Source of the DNA: Melastoma dodecandrum
Taxonomy: Eukaryota > Streptophyta > Magnoliopsida > Myrtales > Melastomataceae
Reading direction: 5' to 3'
Assembly: GCA_029817715.1 (NCBI GenBank)
Contig: JARUPY010000083.1
Span: 248,001 to 312,000 of the forward strand
Length of the DNA stretch: 64,000 bases
Part shown: piece after piece, positions 45,885 through 56,796 of the stretch
Layout: each line of letters opens with the position of its first letter
How positions within the stretch are numbered: position 1 is the first letter of the stretch
Position numbers and translations under genes: made by a program
The notes under the pieces: generated by a model
Databases searched by the model: none
What the model saw: only the letters and a program-made list of their open reading frames with translations
What the model was told of the DNA's origin: nothing

Positions 45885-46960
45885 GAAGTCCATGGAGGAG
45901 GAATCGCTGGACATTTTGGAGTTGACAAGACGCTGGCAATGCTACAAGAGCATTTCTATTGGCCTCGAATGGAGAAGCAAGTGCGAGGACTAATCGCGAA
46001 ATGTGCGACTTGCCAGCAAGCGAAGAGCCGTGTCCAACCTCAAGGTCTCTACACTCCATTGCCCGTCCCAGAGCGACCATGGGAACATGTGAGTATGGAT
46101 TTTGTACTAGGATTGCCAAGAACGCAACGAAGAAAGGATTCAATCATGGTAGTGGTCGACCGATTTTCGAAGATGGCACACTTCATCCCATGTCAGAAAA
46201 CGGACGATGCGACCAACGTAGCTGATTTGTACTTTCGAGAAGTGCTAAGGTTGCATGGAGTACCCAAGTCGATCGTTTCAGATCGCGACACGAAGTTCCT
46301 AAGTACTTTTGGAAGACACTGTGGCACAAGTTGGGAACGAAGCTCGTATTCAGCACAGCTTATCATCAGCAAACCGATGGACAAACGGAGGTTGTCAATC
46401 GCACTATGGCTGCAATACTTCAAACCTTGGTCTCGAAGAACCAGAAGGATTGGGACATCAAGCTTGCCCATGCTGAATTCGCATACAATCGAGCCCCAAG
46501 TTCGACAACGAAGTCATCACCCTTCCAGGTAGTTTACGGACTCAATCCTTTAGTCCCTGTTGAACTAATGCCTGCGAGCGATATGAGATCAGTTAGCCGA
46601 GATGCTGAGGAGCGTGCTAAGGAGATGCGATCGCTCCATGAGAAGATTCGAGCGCAAATCGAGAAGGCCAATCAACGTTACACGGAAAGAGCCAATCGCG
46701 GAAGAAGAGTGAAGATATTTCAGCCAGGAGACTTAGTTTGGATTCATTTGCGCAAGGACCGATTCCCAGGCAAGAGGAAGAACAAGCTAATGCCGCGCGC
46801 AGAAGGACCATTCAAGATCATCGAGCGCATCAACGACAACGCCTACAAAATTGAACTTCCAGGTGACTGTGGAGTTTCTGTCACATTCAACGTCCAGGAT
46901 CTCATGCCGTTTGTGGAGGATGACGGTGACGAGAGTTTGAGGACAAACACTTTTCAATAA
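45885..46960 (+). pseudogene. Integrase of the chromovirus-type element
   Basis: The zinc region is [19 protein letters not shown] and CATCQQAKS. The core Asp residues lie in SMDFVLGLP (near 46100) and [10 protein letters not shown] (near 46280). A one-base loss near 46303 shifts the frame, after which [14 protein letters not shown] supplies the Glu. The C-terminal part carries the GPY/F-like region RAEGPFKIIERINDNAYKIEL and ends LRTNTFQ. I see no clear chromodomain. Confidence 0.88.
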
Positions 46961-46968
46961 GGGGAGGA
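46961..46968 (+). other. Polypurine tract of the chromovirus-type element
   Basis: GGGGAGGA (extended on the left by AATAA) directly before the 3' LTR start TGATACAAAG and right after the integrase stop codon. Confidence 0.85.
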
Positions 46969-47748
46969 TGATACAAAGACAGACAACAACTTATCCCCGT
47001 CGACGCGCAGCAAGAGAGGCGTCACTTTACTCGCTTGCGACTGAGCTACGATTGCGATTCAGCACGTGCGACTCGACGAGTGCGACTCAAGGAGGTGCGA
47101 CTTGACATCATCAGCGACTGAGCAACGAAGAGTCGGCCAAGCCAAGAGTCTCGAAGATGAAGAGCCTCGAAGAAGCTGAATCAATTCGCATTCCTCATTC
47201 ATGCATTTGTCATTCATGCTTTGCATTTACTTTGTTGCATTTCCAATAAGCCATTTATGGCTCGTCCATGAATCTTGCCTTGCATACATCTAGCCTAGGT
47301 TCATTTCGTGCATTTAAGTTCTTCTTCGGGTGCTTCCTATATAATGGGCACCTTGTACTCATTTGGATCTTAGCTTGAATCAAATTAAAAACCCTTATCA
47401 GACTTAGTGTCTTTTATCCGAAGTGAGTGGATTCTCCTTCAAAACCTCGTTCTTCATTTGGTGGATTTCCAAGTGCGGATTGAGTAGAGTGTATCAACCG
47501 GTGGTGGTGTATCTGTATCCTCCGTGTTGTGCCTCGCCCTCGTCTTGTTCGTGGTGGTGTATCTGTATCCACGGCCAAACGAGTTCATCCGAGTGGAGGT
47601 TGAATCTCAACCTATTTATCCCATTTCCAGCCGCACCCATTATACACTACCTTCCGTCCATACCGAACGTCACCCATTCCCTGTCATTCTGTGGCGTTCC
47701 CCTTACTTTTGGTTTAGGAATCATCTATTCCTTGCCATCCCCGCACCA
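46969..47748 (+). repeat. 3' LTR of the chromovirus-type element
   Basis: TGATACAAAG to CGCACCA, collinear with 41916-42688. It has small differences such as a 4-bp insertion (gaga) in the gcgcagcaag region and single-base changes. Confidence 0.92.
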
Positions 47749-47753
47749 GTTTT
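47749..47753. repeat. 5-bp target duplication, right copy
   Basis: GTTTT immediately after the 3' LTR, identical to 41911-41915. Confidence 0.8.
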
Positions 47754-50339
47754 CTACCTAAAAGTACCTTCTCAATCGATCCTAGGCTACGACTAGAACC
47801 ATTGCAAAAGCTCCTCGCGTTCGATTATCCTCTGGACTAGGTGTTGTAACCAAAGAATTGTGGTAAACTTGTAGCACTCCCGCATTTAGGTACTATTTTT
47901 TCTCATTAGAATTTCAAATTAGTGGTTCGAAATTCAAAATCTGAACAGTCTCCATTTGGGATTCCCTTGATTTATACTCATGCGGCCTTTTTCTCTGTAC
48001 CTCCTCTCTCTTTAATCTGCAAGTTTGTCGCTATCATGATTGATCAGAAGGTGATATAATACCTTATCAAATCCATAGTGCGACTTCGGCGATTGATGAG
48101 CATAAGATACTTGAAGTCATGGATGGAAATCTCCCCTCTACCGTTCCAAGCGGTTGTCATGTGTTGCATCCAAAGGTTCAATAGTGCGGAATCTCCAGAT
48201 AAATGCTTCTTCCCCGTGGTCATCGACATGATTTGGACTGGAAGTAAATCACTCGATATCGCTTCTATTGACGCGTTCAAAAACATCTCAAGTATAACAT
48301 TGCCTAAAAGCAAGGCATGAGATTATTCGCCCTCTAGACGAGATCGCACAAGCTACTTGATAATGTGTACTAGCCTCTGGTCGGTTGAAGATTTGACGAA
48401 CCTGATTAGTGCTTTAACGAGTGTGGAGACTAGAGAAATCAGCATGATTTGCCCTCGACGATACTAATGGAGCAGGTGTTACGACATCCATCGTACAGAG
48501 CTGGTTGAACAAACTGACGGGATTCCCATAGTAGAAAGTGACATGCACTTGTGGGATGATCCCATTAGGACTTTATACTCATGAAGTTGCACAAGGCCAT
48601 GTAAAGCGACTAAGATTCCACATCTTCCTGGCTTGTCCACTCTACAGGTATTGTGGTTTGTGCAATCGAAGTTCCCATCAAGGTAGCTCATTTCCCTAGA
48701 AAGAAATTCTTGACCTTGAGGTGTAATTCGAACTTTGCTTTCTGCTTTAAGCCACCAAATATGGATCGACAGAAAGTTCGTCCAAGTTCCTCCCTTGTCT
48801 CATTGAGTTAAAATCTGAGGCTGGTTTTGTTCCCACTTTATTGGAAGATACTCGGTAATTGAAGGGTTCTTCTCACACAGGTCGATGGATTCATTGCTCG
48901 TGTACTACTACCCTTGTTAAAAACCGGAACCTTTAAAAATATTGAATCTCCCAATTTCTTAGCATGTTGTTTCTCATCCATGTGGGTAAGGTTGCATGCG
49001 TTTCCAAAGCTCCAATATAACTGACGGGGAGGTGTCGACTGATAAGAGGGCATGTATAAGATTCTCACCTTTAATGATTTACGCAATAGGTAGTTTCCTG
49101 GAAAGGTTTCCTTATTATCTTCCAATTAGGGTTCACGTTGTTCCTCATTTGGCCGTTATCTTCTCATTATAGCAATACCTAATGATCATTCCTCTCCCGA
49201 GTTTATGAAAGCTTGCAATCTACTAAAATTAAATGATCCTTAGCGTTTCTTCCGTCATCTGTTCTATAAGTCCCTATCCGTTGTACGCTTACGTGACATG
49301 TAGTCCAAGTCCTTCTCGTGCCTCTCTCATAGTTATTTCCACGTTTAACTATTAGCATAATAATCGTAGAATGAAGATCCTAAGAGCAAACCCCTTAATT
49401 TCTTGTACCATTCTCCTCATTGTTCGAGTCCTTACATTTCATGTTCGCTTGCTCTCCAACATTACAAATAGTTCCATAGCTCCAAGATGCTCATACACAT
49501 CCATTGTCAGTTAGTCTCACTAATGACCACCTCTTTCCGTGTTAAATGTCATATTAATTTACAATTCCTTCGCACAAAATGTCCGTCTCACCCTCGTAGG
49601 AGAATGAAGAACAGAGGGGAGCCACCATGAATTCATCCATCTGTATAAGCGATCTGACAAGCCAACTCCCTGGCGTCTGACTACTGGTCTTCTTCCTTCT
49701 TCAAGGTCGTCCTTAGGGGAGGAAGGGTTGAGGTATGGTACGTCGGGGTAGAGAGAGTTGGAGGAACACCACGCTTGCGTTCATTCCCTCTTATCCAGAA
49801 CGGAGTGCAGGAGAATGAGATGATGGGAGAAGTCCCTTGACGGGCACTCACTCACGAGTTTCATACGAAGCCTTCGAGCTGTAAGCCGTGGAGCTGAAGA
49901 TGAACCTAGCTGAAGGTTTTGAACTTAGGCTTTTGAAATCAAGAGAAGATCTCGAAAGAGTAAAAGTAGAAAGGCATCACGACAAGACATGTTTGGTATG
50001 AATTTGCAAGTTTTGTGAGGAAAAAAACCAAGTCTATTTATAGCCAGATAAAAGGGCATCGCCAAAGAGAGTTCCACAAATCTCGTGAAGGAACAGTAAA
50101 AAATCTTGGTATTGATTGCTTAGGAATCTTGGAAATTATAGCTTTGGAAATCTTTGCAGCTTTAATGTACAGTATTAAAATTGTTCAAAGGAAAAGAAAG
50201 TGAATGTTGCACACTGCCATGAAACGTCTTGAAAAAGATTGAAAACGTTCCAGGACGATAAAACCAGAAATTAAATCATTAAATGGCATTAAATGTCATT
50301 AAGAACAAAAGAGAAATCACAATAGTTTAGGCTGATAGT
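47754..50339. other. Unassigned sequence, possible old retroelement remains
   Basis: No recognisable pol or host domain. Minus-strand frames at 48044-48313 and 48838-49125 look vaguely protein-like but match no family I know. A minus-strand TATA-like box (ctataaatagac) lies near 50030-50042, and the region 49550-50336 could be an old minus-strand LTR, but I cannot pair its ends. Confidence 0.3.
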
Positions 50340-53237
50340 CAATGAAACAATTAATGAGTTCTAAAGGCTACTCCTCTTACATCTCGCTCTCTGTTAATAA
50401 GACCTTGGCTACTATAGCTGCTCGTGTTGAAGTTTCACTCGGCTCTACAGCAGCTGACTTCCTGACTCGAGCTCTCTCGAGCTTGGACAAGGACTTCGAG
50501 AGAACCTCCTGCCGTTTGATAAGCTTCTGAATCTTCCCCCGAACAACACTCAGACGACGACTTTTGTGTTCAATCTTCATATTCAAGAGATTAAGCTCAT
50601 GTTGGGTTTGAGCTTCTCTCAACTCTTGTCGGGCTTCAAAATCTAGAGCCTTACGCCCGGTGAATTGGTACTTTTCACAGTCATGATAGTGAATCCAGTA
50701 GCGTTGTCGAGCAAGGTTGTAGTTGATAATTTGATCCATCGTCGCTAAGGGAGAGGGGGCGATTCTCTTCAGAGCAGCTCTTATTGCGCAAAGTTGTCTT
50801 CCATGTAGAAGATGGTAGTACAGAGGAAATCAATCACGAACTGGAAGTCCGCCTGAAACTGTTGCACGTCATCCAATGGTTCTTAAAAAGCCTCTTCCGG
50901 GACAAAACTGTCAGCCACGACATCTTCGTCCGATGGCATAGCAGGAGGATTCGTTGCTGGAGATCGAGGATTAAATACCCTAATAGAGAAGGGATAAGAT
51001 TTAAAAGGAAGGAAGCAGTGTCAACATCTAAAAAGAAAACATGTGCTTACGACGGATGGAACATCCTCTCGAGAGGCTTCTTCAGAGGGCGGCTTTGCTG
51101 TGCTCGTTGCCTCTTCTGTGACAGCAAGAGGAGTAACTGTAGAATCTACTTTCGTCTCAATGGGTTCATTGGCATTCTTCGAAGACGAAGCATCTCGAGT
51201 GCTTAAACCGGGGACAGCTTCTCGAGATGCCTTTGTGTCCTCAAGGGGTGTAGCATATCGAGCCCTTGAGATATCTCGAGAAGACGAGGAAACATCTCGA
51301 GTTCTAACCTCGGTTGTCTTAGCTTGTGAACCAAAATGTAATCGTTCTTATAAATAAAGAATATGGAGAAAAAACAAACTCGAAGAAACGAGAAACTACA
51401 AAAATACCTCGTCATTAAAAGCAGATGAGTTCGGCAGGATCGCCTCGGGACTTCCCTCTAAAACCTGAATAATAGGCTCTTTAAGCACATGTTTCACCTG
51501 TCTTTTGAGGCCGCATTTTAGCCGTTTAAGAGGAGTTGCTTCCTCACTATGTTGCTTAGAGGGACGGTTTTCTCGAGCCTTAGAGCGTTCTTCCCTAATG
51601 CCCCCTTCTGCAAGAGACTGTGAAGTTCGCACTTTGCATTTCTTCTTTGGCCCTAAGGCTCCTCGTCAGTAGTTGTCTTGGGGAATACCCCAATCTCAAT
51701 CTTAACCATGGCTGTAAAATAAGCAAAGTTAACCCAGTAATGATTGACAACACAAGTCAGGTTTTTGTGACTTACTCTCTGGGTTGGGACCGGGCATATA
51801 AAGGTCACCCAAGTTGTTGTCTAAGATAGCCATAAATCCTCGCAACTCAGACCATGTCATGATCCAGTGGACTTGAAAAAGCTCAGACGCAGAAATCCCA
51901 CCATTTCTCAAGAAAGGGAACTAGACTGGAGACAAAGCAGTTCGAGCCAATACATCATCTGCTTCTTTGAAGCACCTAGTCGCGGTCTTCCCTTGAACGA
52001 AGTTGTTGTAGGATTTCGATAATGGGATGCTGACATCTTGAAAGAAACCAAGTTATCTGGCACACAGTTGAAGATTGTACATCTCGAACGTGAACATGTC
52101 CCCTAAGCAGATCCCCACTAAATCTCGAGACGTTAACGCACTGTCCCAGTGAGACCACTCAACAAAGTTGTCCCGAGCGGCATAGAACTTATTGGGGGGT
52201 ATGGCTCCCATTCTTGCTCTCTCTAGGAATCGGCCAATTCACTCATTAGGAAAGTAACACCTTGAGAAGACCAGGTGCTCGAGTCACTACATGCACGAAG
52301 AGTTATATCTAGCCCAAAACACCTATCGTCCTTGAGTACTAACTTGTCAACGGAAGTCCCCCGAGGAAATTAGATATACACCTATAAGTGCAGCAACCAT
52401 ATTGGACCACTAGATGGCTGAGTTAGGAAACCTTTGTCATGCACTAGAGTAGAAACACCCCGAAGGCTTCTATACAAAAGATGAAGAAGAAAGGGTGCAA
52501 AGGCAATAAACTCTTCAGCTTATACCAAGAAATTATTGATCCAAGACATGTAAATAGCATCTTGTTTCCCAGGACAACAGAAGACATATTTACTCAGCCA
52601 CTCGAGATAGAAATCAAATTCTTGTTCTGGTCCCCATTTAGAAGTTTCTCCTCCTACAGCATGGAAAAGATCCATATGGTTGGTAATCGTGTTACAAACC
52701 TTGTGTCCTTTATACTGGAATTTATCCCCTTCCGCTTTGTGAAGCCAGACGCTAATACCCAAGGTAGAACATCCTATCAGTAAGCAAACATCTTCTATGG
52801 TGACAGTCATAAGCCCTTCGGGAAAGAAGAAAATGTTTGGTCTCGAATTACAAAAAGGAATCAAGCTAGAACAGAATTTAGGGTCGCAGAACCTCATCCT
52901 TCTCGAGATGGCAACCAAGTCCCTTAAACCCAAATAACGTAACTTCTGGTCTAATTTCTCTTCCCATAAACCACCTCTTAGTAAAAGCATCGGTTATACG
53001 AAATCTTACATGCTCTTTTGCGTTCAACCAATTGACAGGGGCAAAAAATGTAGGGTGACATACTGGAATAGACGGCGTAGTCAGAAGATAGGTCTCGAGA
53101 ATCTCATGTTCCCTGAAAGTTGTTGACTGGAGCAAGGGCCCTAGAGTCATAAGCAGGGGTTCACTGCCAGGAATAGAGATAACCACCCGTGGGTCGGCAA
53201 GTTCGAAGTATTGGTCAAAACGAACTTGGTCGGACAT
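50340..53237 (-). pseudogene. Antisense PMD (aminotransferase-like) gene, second copy
   Basis: Starts MSDQVRFDQYFELADPRVV at 53237. It continues FRITDAFTKRWF, then in a new frame LGLRDLVAISRRMRFCDPKF and TVTIEDVCLLIGCS, then a GPIWLLHL phrase near 52400. These are PMD markers and align with the copy at 18569-21348, for example CDPKFCSSLIPF against CDPRVCTSLLPL. Downstream, low-complexity Ser/Arg/Glu-rich exons occur. One ends at a GTAAGC donor near 51050, and an intron of roughly 85 bp spans about 51320-51407. The C-terminus (50377-50739) is a charged coiled coil (HELNLLNMKIEHKSRRLSVV). A frameshift near 52900 and stops near 52300-52500 suggest a broken gene. Confidence 0.65.
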
Positions 53238-53527
53238 CTTCTAAGGAGCCATTATTGGTGTATCTCGCGTTGATGAAGAAAAGTTCGAAACTTTAGGAAA
53301 ATGAAGAACGAGAAGTGAAGTTTGATCGAAGAAAGGGTCGAACTTTGATGAAGGAACGGTTCCGAAAATCGAAAAGAAGCGAGGTATTGGAGAAGAAGGA
53401 AACGATTGGTATTCCAGGAGCTCTGTGAATGAAGAAGCGGGAAAGAGATTATTGCTCGATAAGGTGCGTGTTAAAACGCAACCGTTTCGATGTAAAGATA
53501 AACATAAAGTTCCCCACATTATGTTTA

Positions 53528-53543
53528 ACAAAAAGAGGGCTTA
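53528..53543 (+). other. Polypurine tract next to the 3' LTR
   Basis: AAAAAGAGGGCTTAA directly before TATTGACACATG. The other Tat-like PPTs in this window end GGGCTTA before TGTTGACA, so this is the same junction with the LTR's TG mutated to TA. Confidence 0.7.
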
Positions 53544-54325
53544 ATATTGACACATGAATTTTGGGTTTTGCACTCGATGGACCGAAGAGGTAAGACTCCA
53601 TGTAGACACCATATGACCCAATATACGAGAAGTCCGTGTGAGCTCTACTCGAGAGCAAGGCTACTCGAAGAGCATTTCCCGAGTACGTCAAAACCACGTA
53701 CAGCTCGAAGATTGGAATAGCCTCTCACGACTCGAGAGCCTATAACGTCTTGAGGAAATTCACATCAAACTACGTCTGGTTACGTCAGTGGAACAGGACA
53801 CTTGGCAAACCTAGATAGGCCGGCTAAAGTACGACGTGCATGGCTCCTATATAATAGGAGTCAGATCATGCACACGATATGCAAGATCATGTACTGATCG
53901 AATAAAATATATCAAAAATTCAAAGAAAAAACAACGAACAACACAATTCAAACTCAAAACTTATATTTTACTCTCCTTTATCCTAGCATCTTGAAAGCGT
54001 CCAAAACCAACGTCCCGAAACCACCTTCCATCCTCACTACATCCAACCACCTATCCATCAAGGTAGATTCCACTAAGGGATCTGTCGTAGCTGTCGTTCG
54101 ACCGCCACCAATCATCATGAAGTGCCTCATAGCCATCCTCAAGTCCCTTCTTGTTGTTTTTTCCGTTCACTGACATGTCTATAAGTATTGATCTGTAATT
54201 CAGTACTATTTGATTCAATTCTAATAATATATTTACCTTTCAATTTGGACTGTCAATTTAATTTCAGTAATGTATTTACCTTTGAACTTACGTTCATTCA
54301 TTCTACGATGACCGCACAAATTACA
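53544..54325 (+). repeat. 3' LTR of the Tat-like element, end replaced by the RMR gene region
   Basis: Starts TATTGACACATGAATTTTGGG, similar to the LTR starts at 39057 and 18406 read on the minus strand. A TATA-like box (cctatataatagg) lies near 53848. From 53930 it follows the LTR of element 2 until about 54325 (gatgaccgcacaaatt). Its expected final 200 or so bases are absent. The RMR start codon is only about 80 bp further on. Confidence 0.65.
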
Positions 54326-54404
54326 CGAAAATTCGCCCACCAAACCTCTTACAACAACAAAGGCACGTCCACAACCATCATCGATACCCCAAAGCCCCAG
54401 CAAA

Positions 54405-56796
54405 ATGAAGCAGGCAATGACACCACTCTCACCCCTCTGCTTCTTCCTCTCGATCTTCGCTGCCGTCGGCCCGTCGTCCGCCATCCTCGTACTGAAGCCC
54501 TCACTTGTGTACTACGATGACCTCCCCGCCAAATATGGTTCGCTCCGCCCTTTCTTTGACTTCCGTCTCCCCTCCCTCTCTACAGCGATTGCCGCTTCTT
54601 TCCCTCCCCGGCTCTCGTTTCGTCCCTAATAGTCTGGTAATTCAAATGGGTCTTCGTTTGAGATTTCATTTAAAAAAATGTTTGTCAGATGGAATGGAGT
54701 GATGGGGATTTTTTCTTTTCTGGAGTATTTCTGTGGGTGGACAAGCACCCGGATATTCCATAATTAACTTTTCCATGGAACGCTCATTTTCTGGTCGTTG
54801 TTGAATGCTGCCCGCTTCGCTGTTGGTTAAGATGACTGCTGTATATTTACTGGTCACGCATCACTGCAGGCGTTTAATTTAGCAACTTTAGCTTTCATGT
54901 TAGTTCATGTGCTTTTGTATTGGTTTTATTTTGAGCCCCTTAGTTGCTCTGGATAATGTCCCTTTTATCTTTGAAGCTGCGGACGTGAGCAACGATGGTA
55001 CTTGTGGAGCTCTGGAGATAGCTGACCCTCTTGATGCTTGTTCGCCTTTGCGTAATGGGTTTGCCCGTAGTAATGTCTCAAAGGGGCTTGTGTTTGCCCT
55101 AATTGTTCGTGGAAACTGCTCCTTTGAAGAGAAGATCGTGAATGCTCAGAGTCATGGCTTTGGAGCCGTGATAGTTTACGATGATAAAAACGGGGACTTG
55201 GTTTACAGTGAGTTCTTGAGCCCAACTTATATTGATGCTGATCATATTGCCCTTCTGTTTGGCTATCAGACTAGTTACCATTTTTAGGTGGTTCATGCCC
55301 AAACAATGTTAGCTTTACATAATGCACTGGTCAAGGTCAATATGTTTGTGGAAGAGTTCTGATAGCCACACTATTAATGATGACTAAAAGAAACAGTCCT
55401 CTGATGTAAATTGCAAATTCATCGTCCTTCTCATCATCCACGAATTAATGTGCCTCTTTATCCATAGAATTGATATGCTTGTGTCAACATGTTTGGTACA
55501 TCTATGTTTTTTTCCTTTTCCTGTCATATATAAAACCTAATTTGGGACCTCGATTGAAGCTGCTTAGACCATATAAATTCTTTCCTTCAGTGATGGTCGA
55601 CCCAGAGGGCATCACTGTGCCTGCAGTTTTTGTCAGGAATGAAACTGGAGAAGTCTTGAAGGAGCATGCAAAAGTCAGAACAGAAGAGTGTTGTATTTAT
55701 GAACCTCATCAGGAAAGTGGCTGGACGGTCCTTGCTATATCTCTAATATCCATGGCTGTCATCTTCTCACTGGTGGGAGCATCATTTTTCATTCCCCAAG
55801 AATGGTTTTGTTGGAGAAGAAGAGCATCTTCCGTGAAAGTTGTGGATGTAAAATATATGGAAGCTCTTCCTTCCTTTTCTTTTAATTCTAATCGAAGCTG
55901 TGACAAGTATGATAGGGATGTTTGCACCATATGTCTTGAGGACTACAAAGATGGGGAGATTATAAAGGTTCTACCTTGTCGACATGGTAAGACTGCGCTC
56001 CTCTTATCCATATGTGTGTGTTGTCAGTTCAACTGTCAATGCCCATTTAATTAAGTTGTTGTGGTGTTCCAATAATCCAAATTGAGGTTTATTTCTATTT
56101 TCATTTTTATTTTTGGGGAGTCTTTCATGCCTATAGTGTACATCTTTCCATTAAAGCAGAGGTGCAGTTCGTATGAACCACATAGTGTAAAATGTCCGAG
56201 ATAATACTGTTGTCAAACATTCTAGGAGTGGGAAAGTTAATTTCCCTGCTGTTATTATTCTGAATTATTTACTATTGAATTATGTTAGAATTTCATTCGA
56301 GCTGTGTTGAATCCTGGCTAAAGAAAGGGGGGAAGTTCTGCCCTGTTTGCAAGCACGACGTACGAGCCGAATCTTCAGGTCATGAGGTAAATTGTTCAAG
56401 TTGCATGATCTTGGTAATCTCATAATTTTCTTGGTAGCTGTTTGTTTTGTCCAATGGATAAAAATAAGCATCTGCTGCAGCAATAACTATTTTACAAAAC
56501 AAGCCTGATGATCAGTTATGGAGGTTATAATTTGTAGAACTCTTTATATCCGTGGCATTACAAGTGATGGACGACTCAGCTAACTGAATCAACAGATCAA
56601 TGTGATAGGCTGAGTTATTGATATAAAACATGTAGTCCGGATTTAGGACTTATTCTAATCTGCATTTTGGGTACAAATCAAATTGTATGACTGTAATGAC
56701 TCTTCATTATTTGTTGGTTTTCCGTTGCAAAAATCCTTCTTCTTCATCACTCTGAGTAGTTCTTGCAGACAGAACTGCAGCAACGGGACCAATAAC
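54405..56796 (+). CDS. RMR-type PA-TM-RING-H2 protein (vacuolar sorting receptor/E3 family)
   Basis: Five exons, all with GT-AG borders and consistent phases: 54405-54537, 54977-55207, 55591-55986, 56289-56386, 56770-56796. The product is 294 residues. A signal peptide (about 1-26) is followed by a protease-associated (PA) lumenal domain with cysteines 54, 66 and 92 (DPLDACSPL, FALIVRGNCSFEEKI). A transmembrane helix (about 167-189) follows, then a RING-H2 with Cys233, Cys236, Cys251, His253, His256, Cys259, Cys271 and Cys274. Intron 3 splits the RING after His253. This layout is the plant RMR family, which sorts storage proteins to protein storage vacuoles and may ubiquitinate targets. The very short last exon (TELQQRDQ) is the least certain part. 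A retroelement LTR ends about 80 bp upstream of the ATG. Confidence 0.88.

Larger units (their letters stand above)
41916..47748 (+). mobile_element. Complete Ty3/gypsy chromovirus-type element, inactivated
   Basis: 5.83 kb with both LTRs (TGATAC...GCACCA), a GTTTT target duplication, a tRNA-Met type primer site (TGGTATCAGAGCC), a PPT and collinear gag, protease, RT, RNase H and integrase. The LTRs differ by only about a dozen changes in 775 bp, so insertion was fairly recent. The polyprotein is broken by five stops and two frameshifts. The Pol sequence style ([42 protein letters not shown] end) resembles the CRM/related chromovirus clades. I could not confirm a chromodomain or CR motif. Confidence 0.9.
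50340..54325 (+). mobile_element. 3' part of a plus-strand Tat-like element with antisense PMD gene
   Basis: Only the 3' portion is recognised: an antisense (minus-strand) PMD gene, then a PPT, then an LTR in plus orientation. This is the same arrangement as in element 3. The LTR is related (about 80 percent by eye in its second half) to that of element 2 at 8130-8640. No pol was found to the left. The words ctcgag and tctcgaga recur. Confidence 0.6.

Noticed and set aside
42363..47796. Pair of nearly identical small frames (42363-42748 and 47423-47796)
   Set aside because: They lie in the two LTRs of one retroelement and do not continue beyond them; no coding signature.
27022..49575. Shared phrase (gttaaatgtcatattaattt) at about 27028 and 49545
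   Set aside because: Only about 20 AT-rich bases match and the flanks do not, so chance or a trace of the same LTR cannot be told apart.
8682..54325. Element 2 (8.7-12.7 kb) and the PMD-LTR piece (50.3-54.3 kb) as two halves of one insertion
   Set aside because: Orientation fits, but the LTRs agree only at about 80 percent in their second half and not in U3, and no pol continuation is seen. They are more likely separate family members, though this cannot be excluded.
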